Assembly: GCA_046565505.1 (NCBI GenBank)
Contig: JBKHYJ010000077.1
Location: 1 to 46,215, forward strand
DNA length: 46,215 bases
From: JBKHYJ01 sp046565505
Lineage (GTDB): Bacteria; Acidobacteriota; Blastocatellia; UBA7656
Direction: 5' to 3'
Shown: in pieces, positions 9,752-16,717 of the stretch
Position numbering within the stretch: position 1 is the stretch's first letter
How the letters are laid out: each line of letters begins with the position of its first letter
Notes under the pieces: generated by a model
Told to the model about the DNA's origin: nothing
The model's database searches: none
Seen by the model: only the letters and a program-made list of their open reading frames with translations
Program-made: the position numbers and the translations under genes

Positions 9752-10747
9752 CTAACTCGGCAGCCCCGAGGGAGGCTGCGGTTGCGCCCCCGTTTTGACG
9801 GCGGGCGCGCCTTCTATTGAGCTTGCCACATCAACCGCGCTCTTATTGCTCGCTTGCATCTTCTCCTTCAGCACCTCGTAGGGCGTCCTCCCCTTGTGCG
9901 CCCCGTGCGGGCGATGGTAGTTGTAGAAGCTTTCCCATTCCCTCAGCTTCTCATTGAGATCTACATCACCCGTGTAACTCAGTAGCTGGTAGAACTCCTC
10001 TTTATCGGTCAGGTGCGACCGCTCCACCTTCCCATTCAGCCTCGGTGTGCGAGGCTTGATGTAGCTGTGCGTCATACCCAGATCCTCCACGTGCCAGTGG
10101 AAATTCGCCTGGAATTCGTGGCCGTTATCTGTGCGAATCGTCCGGATGCGGAACGGGAACTTCTCAACCACATAGTCTATGAAATCCATAGCGTTCTGCT
10201 GCGAGTGCTTCTCGTATATCTTCAGTGCTCGTATGCGGGTGGCATCATCTATAGCGGTGTACTGGAAGCGGCGCACCTTCTCACCCGAAGCATCCATGAA
10301 GTCTAAGAACTTCACGTCGACCTGGACATGATGACCTGGCACCTGCTTTTCGTACCGCTGAGTTAGGACAGTTCGTTTCCTTGCATTGCGCGGCAGGCGG
10401 TTCATTGCGTTGCGCTTGAGCACAGAGTAAACCCCTCCGGAAGATACTTTGATGTCGTGATAGCGTTTCAGGTACCAGACTATCCGCAGCGGCCCGAGAT
10501 CGTAGGTGCGGCGCAAATGAAGGAGCTTCTCCTCGACTTCAGCAGGGACCCGGAGCTTAGGGTTAGCAGGGCAAGGCTTGCTGTTGATGAGGGCATTCTC
10601 ACCGTCCTTCTCGTATGCCTGCTTCCACTGGTAGAAGATTTCTCTGGAAATGCCGAAGTAGCGGCAGGTATGAGAAACGTTGCCGGACTGCTTAGCGCGA
10701 TTAAGTATGCGCAGCTTTCTAGCGATATCGTGTTGAGCTTGAGTCAT
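9752..10747 (-). CDS. IS481-family DDE transposase
   Basis: A 331-residue transposase with an N-terminal helix-turn-helix (TCRYFGISREIFYQWKQAYE) and an rve-type integrase core. The catalytic triad is visible: first Asp in QVDVKFLD, second in IRTDNGHEF, and Glu in NGKVERSHLTDKEEF, followed by the typical FYNYHRPHGAHKGRTPYEVL block. It should cut and join the ends of its own element. ATG 10747 is chosen because a perfect AAGGAGGT lies 5 nt upstream; an in-frame upstream start at 10795 would lie inside the inverted repeat and lacks a binding site. The gene appears intact. The Shine-Dalgarno is part of a long hairpin, suggesting translation is low on read-through transcripts. Confidence 0.93.
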   Translation of the reverse strand: MTQAQHDIARKLRILNRAKQSGNVSHTCRYFGISREIFYQWKQAYEKDGENALINSKPCPANPKLRVPAEVEEKLLHLRRTYDLGPLRIVWYLKRYHDIKVSSGGVYSVLKRNAMNRLPRNARKRTVLTQRYEKQVPGHHVQVDVKFLDFMDASGEKVRRFQYTAIDDATRIRALKIYEKHSQQNAMDFIDYVVEKFPFRIRTIRTDNGHEFQANFHWHVEDLGMTHSYIKPRTPRLNGKVERSHLTDKEEFYQLLSYTGDVDLNEKLREWESFYNYHRPHGAHKGRTPYEVLKEKMQASNKSAVDVASSIEGAPAVKTGAQPQPPSGLPS

Positions 10748-10750
10748 AGC

Positions 10751-10804
10751 GGACCTCCTTGACAGAGAGTTTCTCCATTGGAGATTTCCTGTCAACCGAG
10801 GTCC
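10751..10804 (-). promoter_or_regulatory. Coaxial inverted repeat sequestering the transposase ribosome binding site
   Basis: On the plus strand GGACCTCCTTGACAG (10751-10765) and CTGTCAACCGAGGTCC (10789-10804) are near-perfect reverse complements differing in a two-base internal patch. Nested at the same centre is TCTCCA-T-TGGAGA (10772-10784). In leftward RNA the AAGGAGGTCC ribosome binding site forms the 3' arm of the stem, so transcripts entering from outside would hide it. That resembles the way some insertion sequences are known to avoid activation by read-through; for this element it is inference. Confidence 0.65.
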
Positions 10805-11849
10805 CGCTTTTCAAAGGCCGTTCGCCGCTAGTTCTGTTGACAGCTTGCAGCCCGCCCGCATAACAGATCCGTCGAGCGGGAGTTTCCGCGAACACCCTTC
10901 CAGCGTGGGAGCCTTCCCCAAGTCCCACGAGACCTGTTGCTCCCCTGTTAGGTGAGTGGGAACTGCTCCGCCGTCAGGGCGGCTTACGATCACGCGGCCG
11001 AACACTCACTTGCCCAGGAATATTCCGGAGCTGTTATGTAGCACCGTCGCATTAGGCTCCTCATAATAGAGTTCATAAAACTGTTGATAGGTAAGCATAA
11101 GGTCCGAGCGCCTCCGGAGTCAGCCGCCCCATTGGCAAATCGTAGCTTTTGGTCTAGCTTTCTAAGCCTCGTAGGATGATTCCTTAGCTTTTGACCGGAA
11201 TAAATACCTTCGTGAGGATGTACACACGAATCACCCCTTTGTGTATTTCTCTCTTTTTTTGTCGGAATTTTGCTGTTCCTATGGATTATACTACCCCTGC
11301 TTATGCCCCGCCCTATGCTCGTGAAACATAGGAAGACGTGTCTGCCGCAGCGTTCTCGGGTCACAACACGCTGAAGCTAGACTTCGTGCCTACCCAATCT
11401 TATGGGGTGAGGATGAGACTATTGGGCGGGGAGCAAATAGTGAGAGAAAGTGCGGATCAGGTAGATAATTGGTAGGCGTAATGAAGGGGCAACGGCGATG
11501 GCATGCTTTCGCCCAGCCCTGGTACGAGATCCGCGGCCGATTGTATACGCAATGGAGTAAATGAGTTGATTGCGCTGTTCGCAGGCGAACCACAGCCGGC
11601 GGTGCCTCTAGCGACGCTTTGGAAAAATATTCAGAGCCGAAAGAAAGGAATGAAGCTCCTTCGCAGCAAGCTGCGAGGTATCGAAAGAAAGGGGAGTAAT
11701 CGGAGCCATAGCGAGCTATGGGGAATTGCCTCACCCTCTTGCGATTAAAAAGAAAACAAACGGGCTTAATAGGTGATCTTCCGGCAGATATCTCTCCATT
11801 TTGCCCTTGATTATAAATAATTGATTTCTTTTTGAAAAAGTGTAGGGAT
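10805..11849. other. Gene-poor region between the IS element and the partition operon
   Basis: About 1 kb with only short open frames in mutually exclusive frames (for example 10990-11364 and 11390-11734 minus), none with a recognisable domain or ribosome binding site. It contains the REP-like hairpin pair at 11639-11721 and a 20-bp sequence at 10958-10977 similar to one at 8658-8678. Otherwise I see nothing definable. Confidence 0.5.
11639..11721 (+). repeat. Two REP-like units, each GAAAGAAAGG plus a tetraloop hairpin
   Basis: GAAAGAAAGG occurs at 11639 and again at 11683 (step 44). Each copy is followed at a similar distance by a perfect 6-bp hairpin: TCGCAGCAAGCTGCGA at 11661-11676 and CCATAGCGAGCTATGG at 11706-11721 (step 45). 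Stems differ in sequence but share the geometry and a C-A/G-A-G loop. This pattern of short repeats with hairpins is typical of intergenic REP/MITE-type elements. An open frame through it (11503-11748) is judged a by-product. Confidence 0.6.
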
Positions 11850-12476
11850 TTAATTTTTCGGGAATAGGTAAAATATGATCTTACTGCCCTGCCCTTTTCT
11901 ATTCCCTATCCCTAACAAAGGGTACCTTTCTATAAACTTCAAAGCTTCGAGCTGGCCCATTATGTTGAAGCACTGTCTCATAGTAAGTCCCGTCAAATCC
12001 GAAAGCTCTGAATAAGACGTTTCGCAATCATTCCGGCCTTGAGCATAAGTTTTCTGAAAGAGCACTTCACACATTTTGAGTTGGCCTTTGCGTAGTGCGT
12101 GCTTCCATCTTTCCACGAAGGACTGAAACGCGGGATCCACTCCCAGTCTTTTCTCAATGGGTGTTTCTCGCGGGTCTGCGCTAGGGCTAAAGCCTGGCTG
12201 TATACTGTCCGTACCCTCAGCCGGCACTTCCCTTATCAATACCCTCTCATCTTGAGGGCGTTCTAGAACTGCGGGGGTGATCGCTGATAACTCGGCTGTT
12301 TTGAATGTAGTTAGCCGGGAAGGATCACCGCCGAGCAAATCAGCCACAATACTATCATCAACCTCTCGCCGCGGCCTTTCCGGTAGCACACGTCGGTCAG
12401 GCTCGGCAGTCGGCTCGAATCTCCGCTTGCCCCGGCCCGCAGATGTGCTTGATAGTTTTTCATTGCGGTTCGGCAT
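11850..12476 (-). CDS. Winged-helix-like protein of the partition operon
   Basis: A 208-residue protein with a long charged, probably disordered N-terminal half (about 1-115) rich in Arg, Pro and Glu. The compact C-terminal domain (about 118-208) has helix-turn-helix character: SYSELSDLTGLTMRQCFNIMG, then an apparent wing (GIGNRKGQGSKIIFYLF). I do not recognise a named family. It begins 5 nt after the parA stop with AGGA just upstream of ATG, so it is cotranscribed. A long-tailed DNA-binding protein in this place could be the ParB-like adaptor between ParA and the repeat arrays, or a replication accessory factor. Its C-terminal fold seems related in style to the initiator candidate at 14479. 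Function is inferred from position only. Confidence 0.8.
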   Translation of the reverse strand: MPNRNEKLSSTSAGRGKRRFEPTAEPDRRVLPERPRREVDDSIVADLLGGDPSRLTTFKTAELSAITPAVLERPQDERVLIREVPAEGTDSIQPGFSPSADPRETPIEKRLGVDPAFQSFVERWKHALRKGQLKMCEVLFQKTYAQGRNDCETSYSELSDLTGLTMRQCFNIMGQLEALKFIERYPLLGIGNRKGQGSKIIFYLFPKN

Positions 12477-12481
12477 TTATC

Positions 12482-13300
12482 CTACTTTTTTCCCGAACTT
12501 CCCGAGACGACTTGCAGGGCTGATTTCCTAGCAGGCGCCTTCAAGCGTAGCAGTACTTCGTCAGTGAAGGCCGCGTAGAGTTGTGCCCCGCGCGAGTTTG
12601 GGGCATGGAGTTGAACTGGCTTATTGTGGCCGGGGCATTCGGCCAATTTCACGTTGTCATGGATGATCGTCTCAAATAAAAGCGGCCCGAAGCGTTTATG
12701 CGTCTCCTGGTGAGAGGCGCCGCAAATCGAGGTCCTTGTGTCGAAAAGCGTCGTAACAACGCCCAACACGGATAATGTTTTCGTTACCGTGTGCAGTTGT
12801 TCTATCGTACCCATCAGGTCATCAAGGCCGTCATGAGAAAGGGGAGCAGCCGAAACTGGCACTATTATATGAGTAGAGGCAATTAAGGCAGCCATTAAAA
12901 TCTGGCCGAGGTTGGGCGGAGTATCTATCACAATGAAGTCATATTCGTCCGCGATATCCTCAAGTTTCGCCTTGAATCGGTGAATGGCTATCGGCGCCTC
13001 TTTATCAAATTTTGATAGCCTTATCCTCGAAGGTACGATGTCCAGCGTTTCTATGTCAGTCGTCAGAATAGCCTGAGTGATCGGGGCTGACGAGTTCTCT
13101 TCCCTCTCGACCAAAACATCATAGAGCGTGCAATCATAGCTCCCCGGCGTCAGGAAGTGAGTCGTCGCGTTCGCCTGCGGGTCGGCGTCTATTAGAAGTG
13201 TTCTGTATTCACGAAGCGCGAGGTCGGCGGCTAGATTAGCTGCCGTTGTTGTTTTGCCCACGCCCCCCTTTTGATTGGCGATGCTGATTACAGCCTTCAT
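12482..13300 (-). CDS. parA: ParA-family partition ATPase
   Basis: About 272 residues, typical for ParA/Soj. It starts MKAVISIANQKGGVGKTTTA, the deviant Walker A with signature lysine, followed by LLIDADPQANATTHF and FIVIDTPPNLGQ (Walker B region). These ATPases bind DNA as ATP dimers and move plasmid or chromosome copies with a centromere-binding partner. The frame extends upstream to TTG 13318, which overlaps the previous stop (TTGA), and has another ATG at 13309. I prefer ATG 13300 because family homology begins there and AAGGA lies at suitable distance. It is the middle gene of a leftward three-gene operon next to the iteron arrays. Confidence 0.93.
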   Translation of the reverse strand: MKAVISIANQKGGVGKTTTAANLAADLALREYRTLLIDADPQANATTHFLTPGSYDCTLYDVLVEREENSSAPITQAILTTDIETLDIVPSRIRLSKFDKEAPIAIHRFKAKLEDIADEYDFIVIDTPPNLGQILMAALIASTHIIVPVSAAPLSHDGLDDLMGTIEQLHTVTKTLSVLGVVTTLFDTRTSICGASHQETHKRFGPLLFETIIHDNVKLAECPGHNKPVQLHAPNSRGAQLYAAFTDEVLLRLKAPARKSALQVVSGSSGKK

Positions 13301-13314
13301 GCGAGGCATCCTTG

Positions 13315-13566
13315 TCAAAGAGATTCAGACCCATTTTGAGTCTTTTTCCTGCTTTCATTACTGAGGCTGCTTTCGCCGAGCAATCTTTGTAGGTCGGCTT
13401 CGTCTATGAACTTAGTGCGGCGGTCCAAATCGCTGGTGTGTAAGGATAGTAGACCCCTAGATACCAACTCTCTAATCTTTCCTTTGGTAGTATCAAACTT
13501 CCTGCAAGCTTGTGTGACGGAAATATAACCATTCCGCTCTGCCATTTCTTGCGCTAAACGGTTCAT
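13315..13566 (-). CDS. Small helix-turn-helix DNA-binding protein, first gene of the partition operon
   Basis: An 83-residue protein with a MerR/excisionase-like helix-turn-helix: GYISVTQACRKFDTTKGKIRELVSRGLL, then a wing-like segment (DRRTKFIDEADLQRLL). Such proteins bind operator or centromere DNA. It probably represses its own operon or marks the partition site, since 10-bp tandem repeats and an iteron array lie just upstream. ATG 13566 is preferred over TTG 13578, because the TTG falls inside the best -10 hexamer. With that promoter the mRNA would be nearly leaderless. Its stop overlaps the longest possible parA frame. Confidence 0.82.
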   Translation of the reverse strand: MNRLAQEMAERNGYISVTQACRKFDTTKGKIRELVSRGLLSLHTSDLDRRTKFIDEADLQRLLGESSLSNESRKKTQNGSESL

Positions 13567-13576
13567 AACGTCGTCC

Positions 13577-13606
13577 AATATATCTCAGGCGTATCTGGGG
13601 TGTCAA
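13577..13606 (-). promoter_or_regulatory. Sigma70-type promoter of the partition operon
   Basis: Read on the minus strand there is a perfect TTGACA (plus 13601-13606), 18 bp, then TATATT (plus 13577-13582), one mismatch from the -10 consensus. Transcription would begin around 13566-13570, at or just before the ATG at 13566, implying a leaderless or nearly leaderless message. Confidence 0.6.
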
Positions 13607-13620
13607 TCCAATTTATCACC

Positions 13621-13645
13621 GATCTCTCCCGATCTCTCCCGATCT
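13621..13645. repeat. 10-bp tandem repeat GATCTCTCCC
   Basis: GATCTCTCCC occurs twice head to tail (13621-13640), followed by a half copy GATCT. It lies immediately upstream of the -35 of the partition promoter. A likely role is an operator for an operon-encoded DNA-binding protein, but this is inferred from position. Confidence 0.6.
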
Positions 13646-13676
13646 ACTAATAACTACTTTATATTATTCAGATTTG

Positions 13677-13893
13677 CATATGAAATATATATTTCACATG
13701 TAAATTATTTTGCATATGCAATAATAATTTCATATGTAGTTTTATTTGCATATGTAAAAACCATTGCATATGCAATTTTGATTTCAGTAGTAAGAATTTT
13801 TTCATTATGATGCGGATTTATCTTATGTATTGAATTTTGCATATGAAAACAAGAATGCATATGAAGAATCTATTTCATAGGAAAGTTTGCTTT
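13677..13893. repeat. Iteron array A: 12 CATATG-based units at 18-bp step
   Basis: Exact CATATG cores start at 13677, 13713, 13731, 13749, 13767, 13840 and 13858. Degenerate cores fill the same register at 13695 (CACATG), 13785 (CAGTAG), 13803 (CATTATG), 13822 (CTTATG) and 13876 (CATAGG). The step is 18 bp throughout, except one 19-bp step where the core carries an extra base. The unit consensus is roughly CATATG-N-AA-N5-ATTT-G/C. Because the core is palindromic, many sites read TTGCATATGAAA or TTGCATATGCAA. Confidence 0.88.
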
Positions 13894-14081
13894 TAAGTAT
13901 CGTAATCTAGAACTTGATCAGGTAAGAGAGTTCAAGTTCAGATGCCTGGTTGATAGATTGTATATCTTTGAATAAAAAAGAGTTCGGTCAATTTTATCTA
14001 TGTTATCAACTCCATAGGCCCCATCGAGATTCATTCTCCAGGAAGACTTTCACCGCTAGGGCATCAAATTTGAAATCCTAG

Positions 14082-14262
14082 CTTATGAAAAATTGATTTC
14101 ATAATGCAATAGTTTATACATATGAAAACTAGATTGCATATGAAAAGAATATTTCATATGCAATCTAGTTTTCATATGATCGGAATTTTTCTGATGAAAT
14201 TCATACTTCATAAGAAACTGTCATTTCATATGAAGTATTTTTTTCTAATGAAGCAAAAATAT
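14082..14262. repeat. Iteron array B: 10 CATATG-based units at 18-bp step
   Basis: Exact CATATG cores start at 14119, 14137, 14155, 14173 and 14227. Variant cores in register are at 14082 (CTTATG), 14100 (CATAATG, again with one extra base and a 19-bp step), 14191 (CTGATG), 14209 (CATAAG) and 14245 (CTAATG). The unit ends in ATTT or similar as in array A, so the same protein should recognise both arrays. This array is the one nearer the initiator gene. Confidence 0.87.
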
Positions 14263-14303
14263 CAGAATTTACAAAGTACGCTGTAAGGTGTATGCATGCT
14301 TGG

Positions 14304-14380
14304 CGCTCAAAATCCGTTTTAGAGCGTCGCAAAAAAAGCTTGACCTGAAGCAATCTGAGGTTGGCGCCCGATGCTTCAGG
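14304..14380 (+). promoter_or_regulatory. Structured leader of the initiator gene (two stem-loops)
   Basis: CGCTC (14304-14308) pairs with GAGCG (14322-14326), with A/T pairing continuing inward. A second, stronger stem is CCTGAAGCA (14344-14352) against TGCTTCAGG (14372-14380), 9 bp with a 19-nt loop. Both lie between array B and the start of the initiator at 14479. Structured leaders of this kind often control plasmid initiator expression, sometimes with an antisense RNA; no antisense promoter was identified here. Confidence 0.5.
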
Positions 14381-14478
14381 CCAAAAACTTTCTGCCTATG
14401 GCGGATGGATTTTGGTTTGTCCGGCCTCATTATCCGGGCAGACGATCCTGCTGTCAAGGCCTTCTACGGAGGTACAGC

Positions 14479-15606
14479 ATGCATGCACAAGCACTTCAAA
14501 CTCCTCGCTTCTTGCGCAAAACGACCCTGGGCCCAAACGAGTATAGAAAGAATTTCCGCCAAATCGACAATGACGTAATAACTGTAATCACATCGCAGGA
14601 GGCCGACGCGATTACCCCGCTAATGAGCAAAATCTACCTTCGATTAATAAAAGCGCCGGACACTTACTTCGAGAGCGCAGGCGTGCTGCGTTTCGAGGAA
14701 CAGGTCAGGGAAGGGAAGAGGCTTACAGCATGGAAGATACTGTGTGACCTGCTTAATGTATCTAGTTCGACTGCGAGCAAAGCCATCAAATGGCTGGCCC
14801 AGCAGGGAGTGATCGGTTATTACGCTGGGAAGAACGGTGTTGGCCTGAGAATCTTTTTCAACCGCGCATCCGCATCGGTCGGTGTTAGACAGGCGGGTGA
14901 AAAAATTTTGGCCTTTTCCCCTGCTCCATCTAGCAAGCGTCCTGCTTCGTCGGACGAAGCGGGCTTTAATGGAACTTTTCATCACCGAGAAATTTTAGAG
15001 TTCAATAAAGATTCGCACGCGCCGAAAAACGGCGCGGATTTCAAGAACAGCGGTGGGGGACACCCGACCCGGCCGGAGGATCTCCCCAACAATTTACTCA
15101 CTTCCTCGGCCAACAGTACAGCAAGTTTCCAAAAAACACGGCCCGGCGAATTACTGTCAGCGCCCGAATTGCTGAAGACGCTAAAGGCTGAGCTTGAGCC
15201 TGCAATTCGTGCCATGGCGGCCCAGGCCGCGGCGCTCGAACATGACCGTACTCGGCAATGGATGGAGCAACGCGGCCTTCCGAAAGTTGCCAGGGTCGCA
15301 CAGCGTGAAGCGTTCAACGTACTCAAGCAGTGCGGCGCGATTAATGTCCGAGACCAAAGGGCGCGCTCAGAATTAATGGTCGGCGGCCATAAGATTCAAC
15401 GCTCTGGCCCCAGGCTACTTTCACCCGCGGAGATCGAAGAGACTGCGGAGATATGTCTCTGGATGCTTGAAAGTCGCGGCCAGCCCGTTCAAGCCACATT
15501 AGCCGAGATTAGCGCCGAAACAGGAGGGTATCTGCTGGCGGAAGACTCCCCAAAGGTGCTCGAATTAGTTTACTCAATGCTGGGCAAGGAAAACCGGAAG
15601 GAGTGA
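14479..15606 (+). CDS. Candidate replication initiator with winged-helix domain
   Basis: A 375-residue protein. ATG 14479 is chosen over the upstream frame start at 14371 because GGAGG lies 6 nt before it. The N-terminal third (about 35-135) contains a winged helix: AWKILCDLLNVSSSTASKAIKWLAQQG, then a Gly-rich wing. A charged linker follows (about 140-230). A second helical region (about 235-375) begins SAPELLKTLKAELEPAIRAM and includes many Arg/Lys. I do not recognise a named Rep family. It sits directly beside iteron array B and is followed 4 nt later by a DnaC-like loader. That resembles the lambda O-P order, where O binds iterons and P recruits helicase. The initiator role is inference from this context. 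Confidence 0.8.
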   Translation: MHAQALQTPRFLRKTTLGPNEYRKNFRQIDNDVITVITSQEADAITPLMSKIYLRLIKAPDTYFESAGVLRFEEQVREGKRLTAWKILCDLLNVSSSTASKAIKWLAQQGVIGYYAGKNGVGLRIFFNRASASVGVRQAGEKILAFSPAPSSKRPASSDEAGFNGTFHHREILEFNKDSHAPKNGADFKNSGGGHPTRPEDLPNNLLTSSANSTASFQKTRPGELLSAPELLKTLKAELEPAIRAMAAQAAALEHDRTRQWMEQRGLPKVARVAQREAFNVLKQCGAINVRDQRARSELMVGGHKIQRSGPRLLSPAEIEETAEICLWMLESRGQPVQATLAEISAETGGYLLAEDSPKVLELVYSMLGKENRKE

Positions 15607-15610
15607 GATT

Positions 15611-16405
15611 ATGTCTGAAGATTTGTCGCATGCTATTTCGTCAGGGGTCTTGTATGAATCTAATCTACTGAATCCCTCCAGAGTCCGGTCATCCTACGAT
15701 CTGCAACGAACGGAGCCTGCATGCGCCGCCTGTTTTGGGACGGGGTGGGAACCAATCGCAGGAAAAAGCGTCCGGCCATGTATTTGTCGCACTAATACTA
15801 CGCGCGCGAGGTTGTTAGAGATGTCCAACCTACCCCGGCGTTACAGCCAATGCAGGCTAGAGAATTATCGCCCTCAGAAAGGCAATCTAACACAAATGCG
15901 CGCTCTGAGCTACGCATGCCGCTTCGTGCGTGATTACCCTTCTGTCGAACAAGGGCTTTTATTTATGGGCGCTGTCGGCGTAGGGAAGACACACCTAGCC
16001 GCCGCTATTTTACGGTCCCTGATAGATCAGGGCGTCCCCTGCCTATTCTATGATTTTGGCGCTCTGCTGAAGGCCATTCAGCAATCCTATAGCCCCGATT
16101 CACAGACTTCAGAGTCAAAAATGCTTGAGCCGGTTTATGAGGTAGAAGTGCTGGTGCTGGATGAGCTTGGCGGGTCTAAGCCGACTGAATGGGCACAAGA
16201 CACCATCAGACAGGTGATCAACGCTCGGTACAATGACAAGAAGCTGACGCTATTCACGACGAATTATGGTGACGCGGCTTGTGACCGGGCGGACGAAACT
16301 CTTGCGGATCGCATTGGCGTCCGACTGCGAAGTCGGCTTTACGAAATGTGCAAAACGGTTTTGATCGATGGCTCCGACTATAGGCTCAACTTCGATACGC
16401 ACTAG
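15611..16405 (+). CDS. DnaC-like AAA+ helicase loader
   Basis: A 264-residue protein of the DnaC/IstB-type ATPase group. An N-terminal cysteine cluster (CAAC ... CIC, about residues 34-57) resembles the zinc-binding start of phage and plasmid loaders. The AAA+ core has Walker A GAVGVGKTH, Walker B VLVLDELGG and a sensor TLFTTNY. Members load the replicative helicase at an origin. AAGGAG overlapping the end of the previous gene lies 8 nt before ATG 15611, so the two are one operon. No istA-type transposase is adjacent, which favours the replication role over IstB. Confidence 0.9.
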   Translation: MSEDLSHAISSGVLYESNLLNPSRVRSSYDLQRTEPACAACFGTGWEPIAGKSVRPCICRTNTTRARLLEMSNLPRRYSQCRLENYRPQKGNLTQMRALSYACRFVRDYPSVEQGLLFMGAVGVGKTHLAAAILRSLIDQGVPCLFYDFGALLKAIQQSYSPDSQTSESKMLEPVYEVEVLVLDELGGSKPTEWAQDTIRQVINARYNDKKLTLFTTNYGDAACDRADETLADRIGVRLRSRLYEMCKTVLIDGSDYRLNFDTH

Positions 16406-16717
16406 GCGTGTGCCGGCAAACCGTGAACGAGGGCGGCGTATTAGCCGTTCGCTTCAGATGTGACAGGCCACGCATACTACATACGTTTTGCTTTTTCACA
16501 ATCTCCCAGGCGAGTCTATCCTGTCGCGCGGGAAGCGATGATCACCTATACCGAGTCGCTTCGATACTGGGGAACCAGCCTAGTCGGTCCCGCGGGGCTT
16601 GCTATTCGGTACAGGAAGAATGAGTAACTGCTGAACAGGCGACTATCTGCCTGCTCACATGACCGTTATTTCGCCAGGAGTCTCCCATACATTGCTGCGA
16701 ATCTATGGGAAGCGATA
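16406..16717. other. Intergenic region after the replication operon
   Basis: About 310 bp with no credible gene. A short inverted repeat CAGGC/GCCTG lies near 16636-16654, without a T-tract. Nothing else is definable. The remnant downstream may once have extended into this stretch. Confidence 0.45.

Larger units (their letters stand above)
9752..10804 (-). mobile_element. IS481-family insertion sequence (ends unresolved)
   Basis: The interval covers the transposase gene and its upstream inverted repeat. I could not define terminal inverted repeats or a target-site duplication by eye. TGTCAA-type hexamers occur at 9651 and, inverted, at 10837-10842, which would give an element of about 1.2 kb. 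Their match beyond the hexamer is poor and the flanks do not repeat. The element sits between the NRPS locus and the replicon core. Confidence 0.5.
13567..14478. other. Putative replication origin and partition site
   Basis: About 900 bp of AT-rich DNA between the divergent partition and replication operons. From left to right it holds the par promoter, 10-bp tandem repeats, iteron array A, a 190-bp spacer (13894-14081), iteron array B and a structured leader before the initiator gene. AT-rich DNA, direct repeats at constant step, and a neighbouring initiator plus helicase loader are the classical parts of an iteron origin. Weak DnaA-box-like strings (for example near 14003) are present but not convincing. 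Confidence 0.75.

Noticed and set aside
9651..10842. TGTCAA hexamers as ends of the IS element
   Set aside because: Similarity does not extend beyond the hexamer and no target duplication flanks them, so the boundaries are left open.
10990..11364. 124-codon minus-strand ORF
   Set aside because: No domain, low-complexity Arg/Ser composition and no start signal.
11503..11748. 81-codon ORF across the REP-like repeats
   Set aside because: Its second half simply translates the hairpin repeats, a common artefact of REP sequences.
13677..14262. CRISPR-like array
   Set aside because: The unit is 18 bp with a 6-bp core and no unique spacers of 30-40 bp; no cas genes are present. The phasing fits iterons.
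15611..16405. IstB accessory gene of an IS21 element
   Set aside because: No istA lies next to it; it is coupled to the initiator candidate and next to iterons, and has an N-terminal cysteine cluster as in replication loaders.
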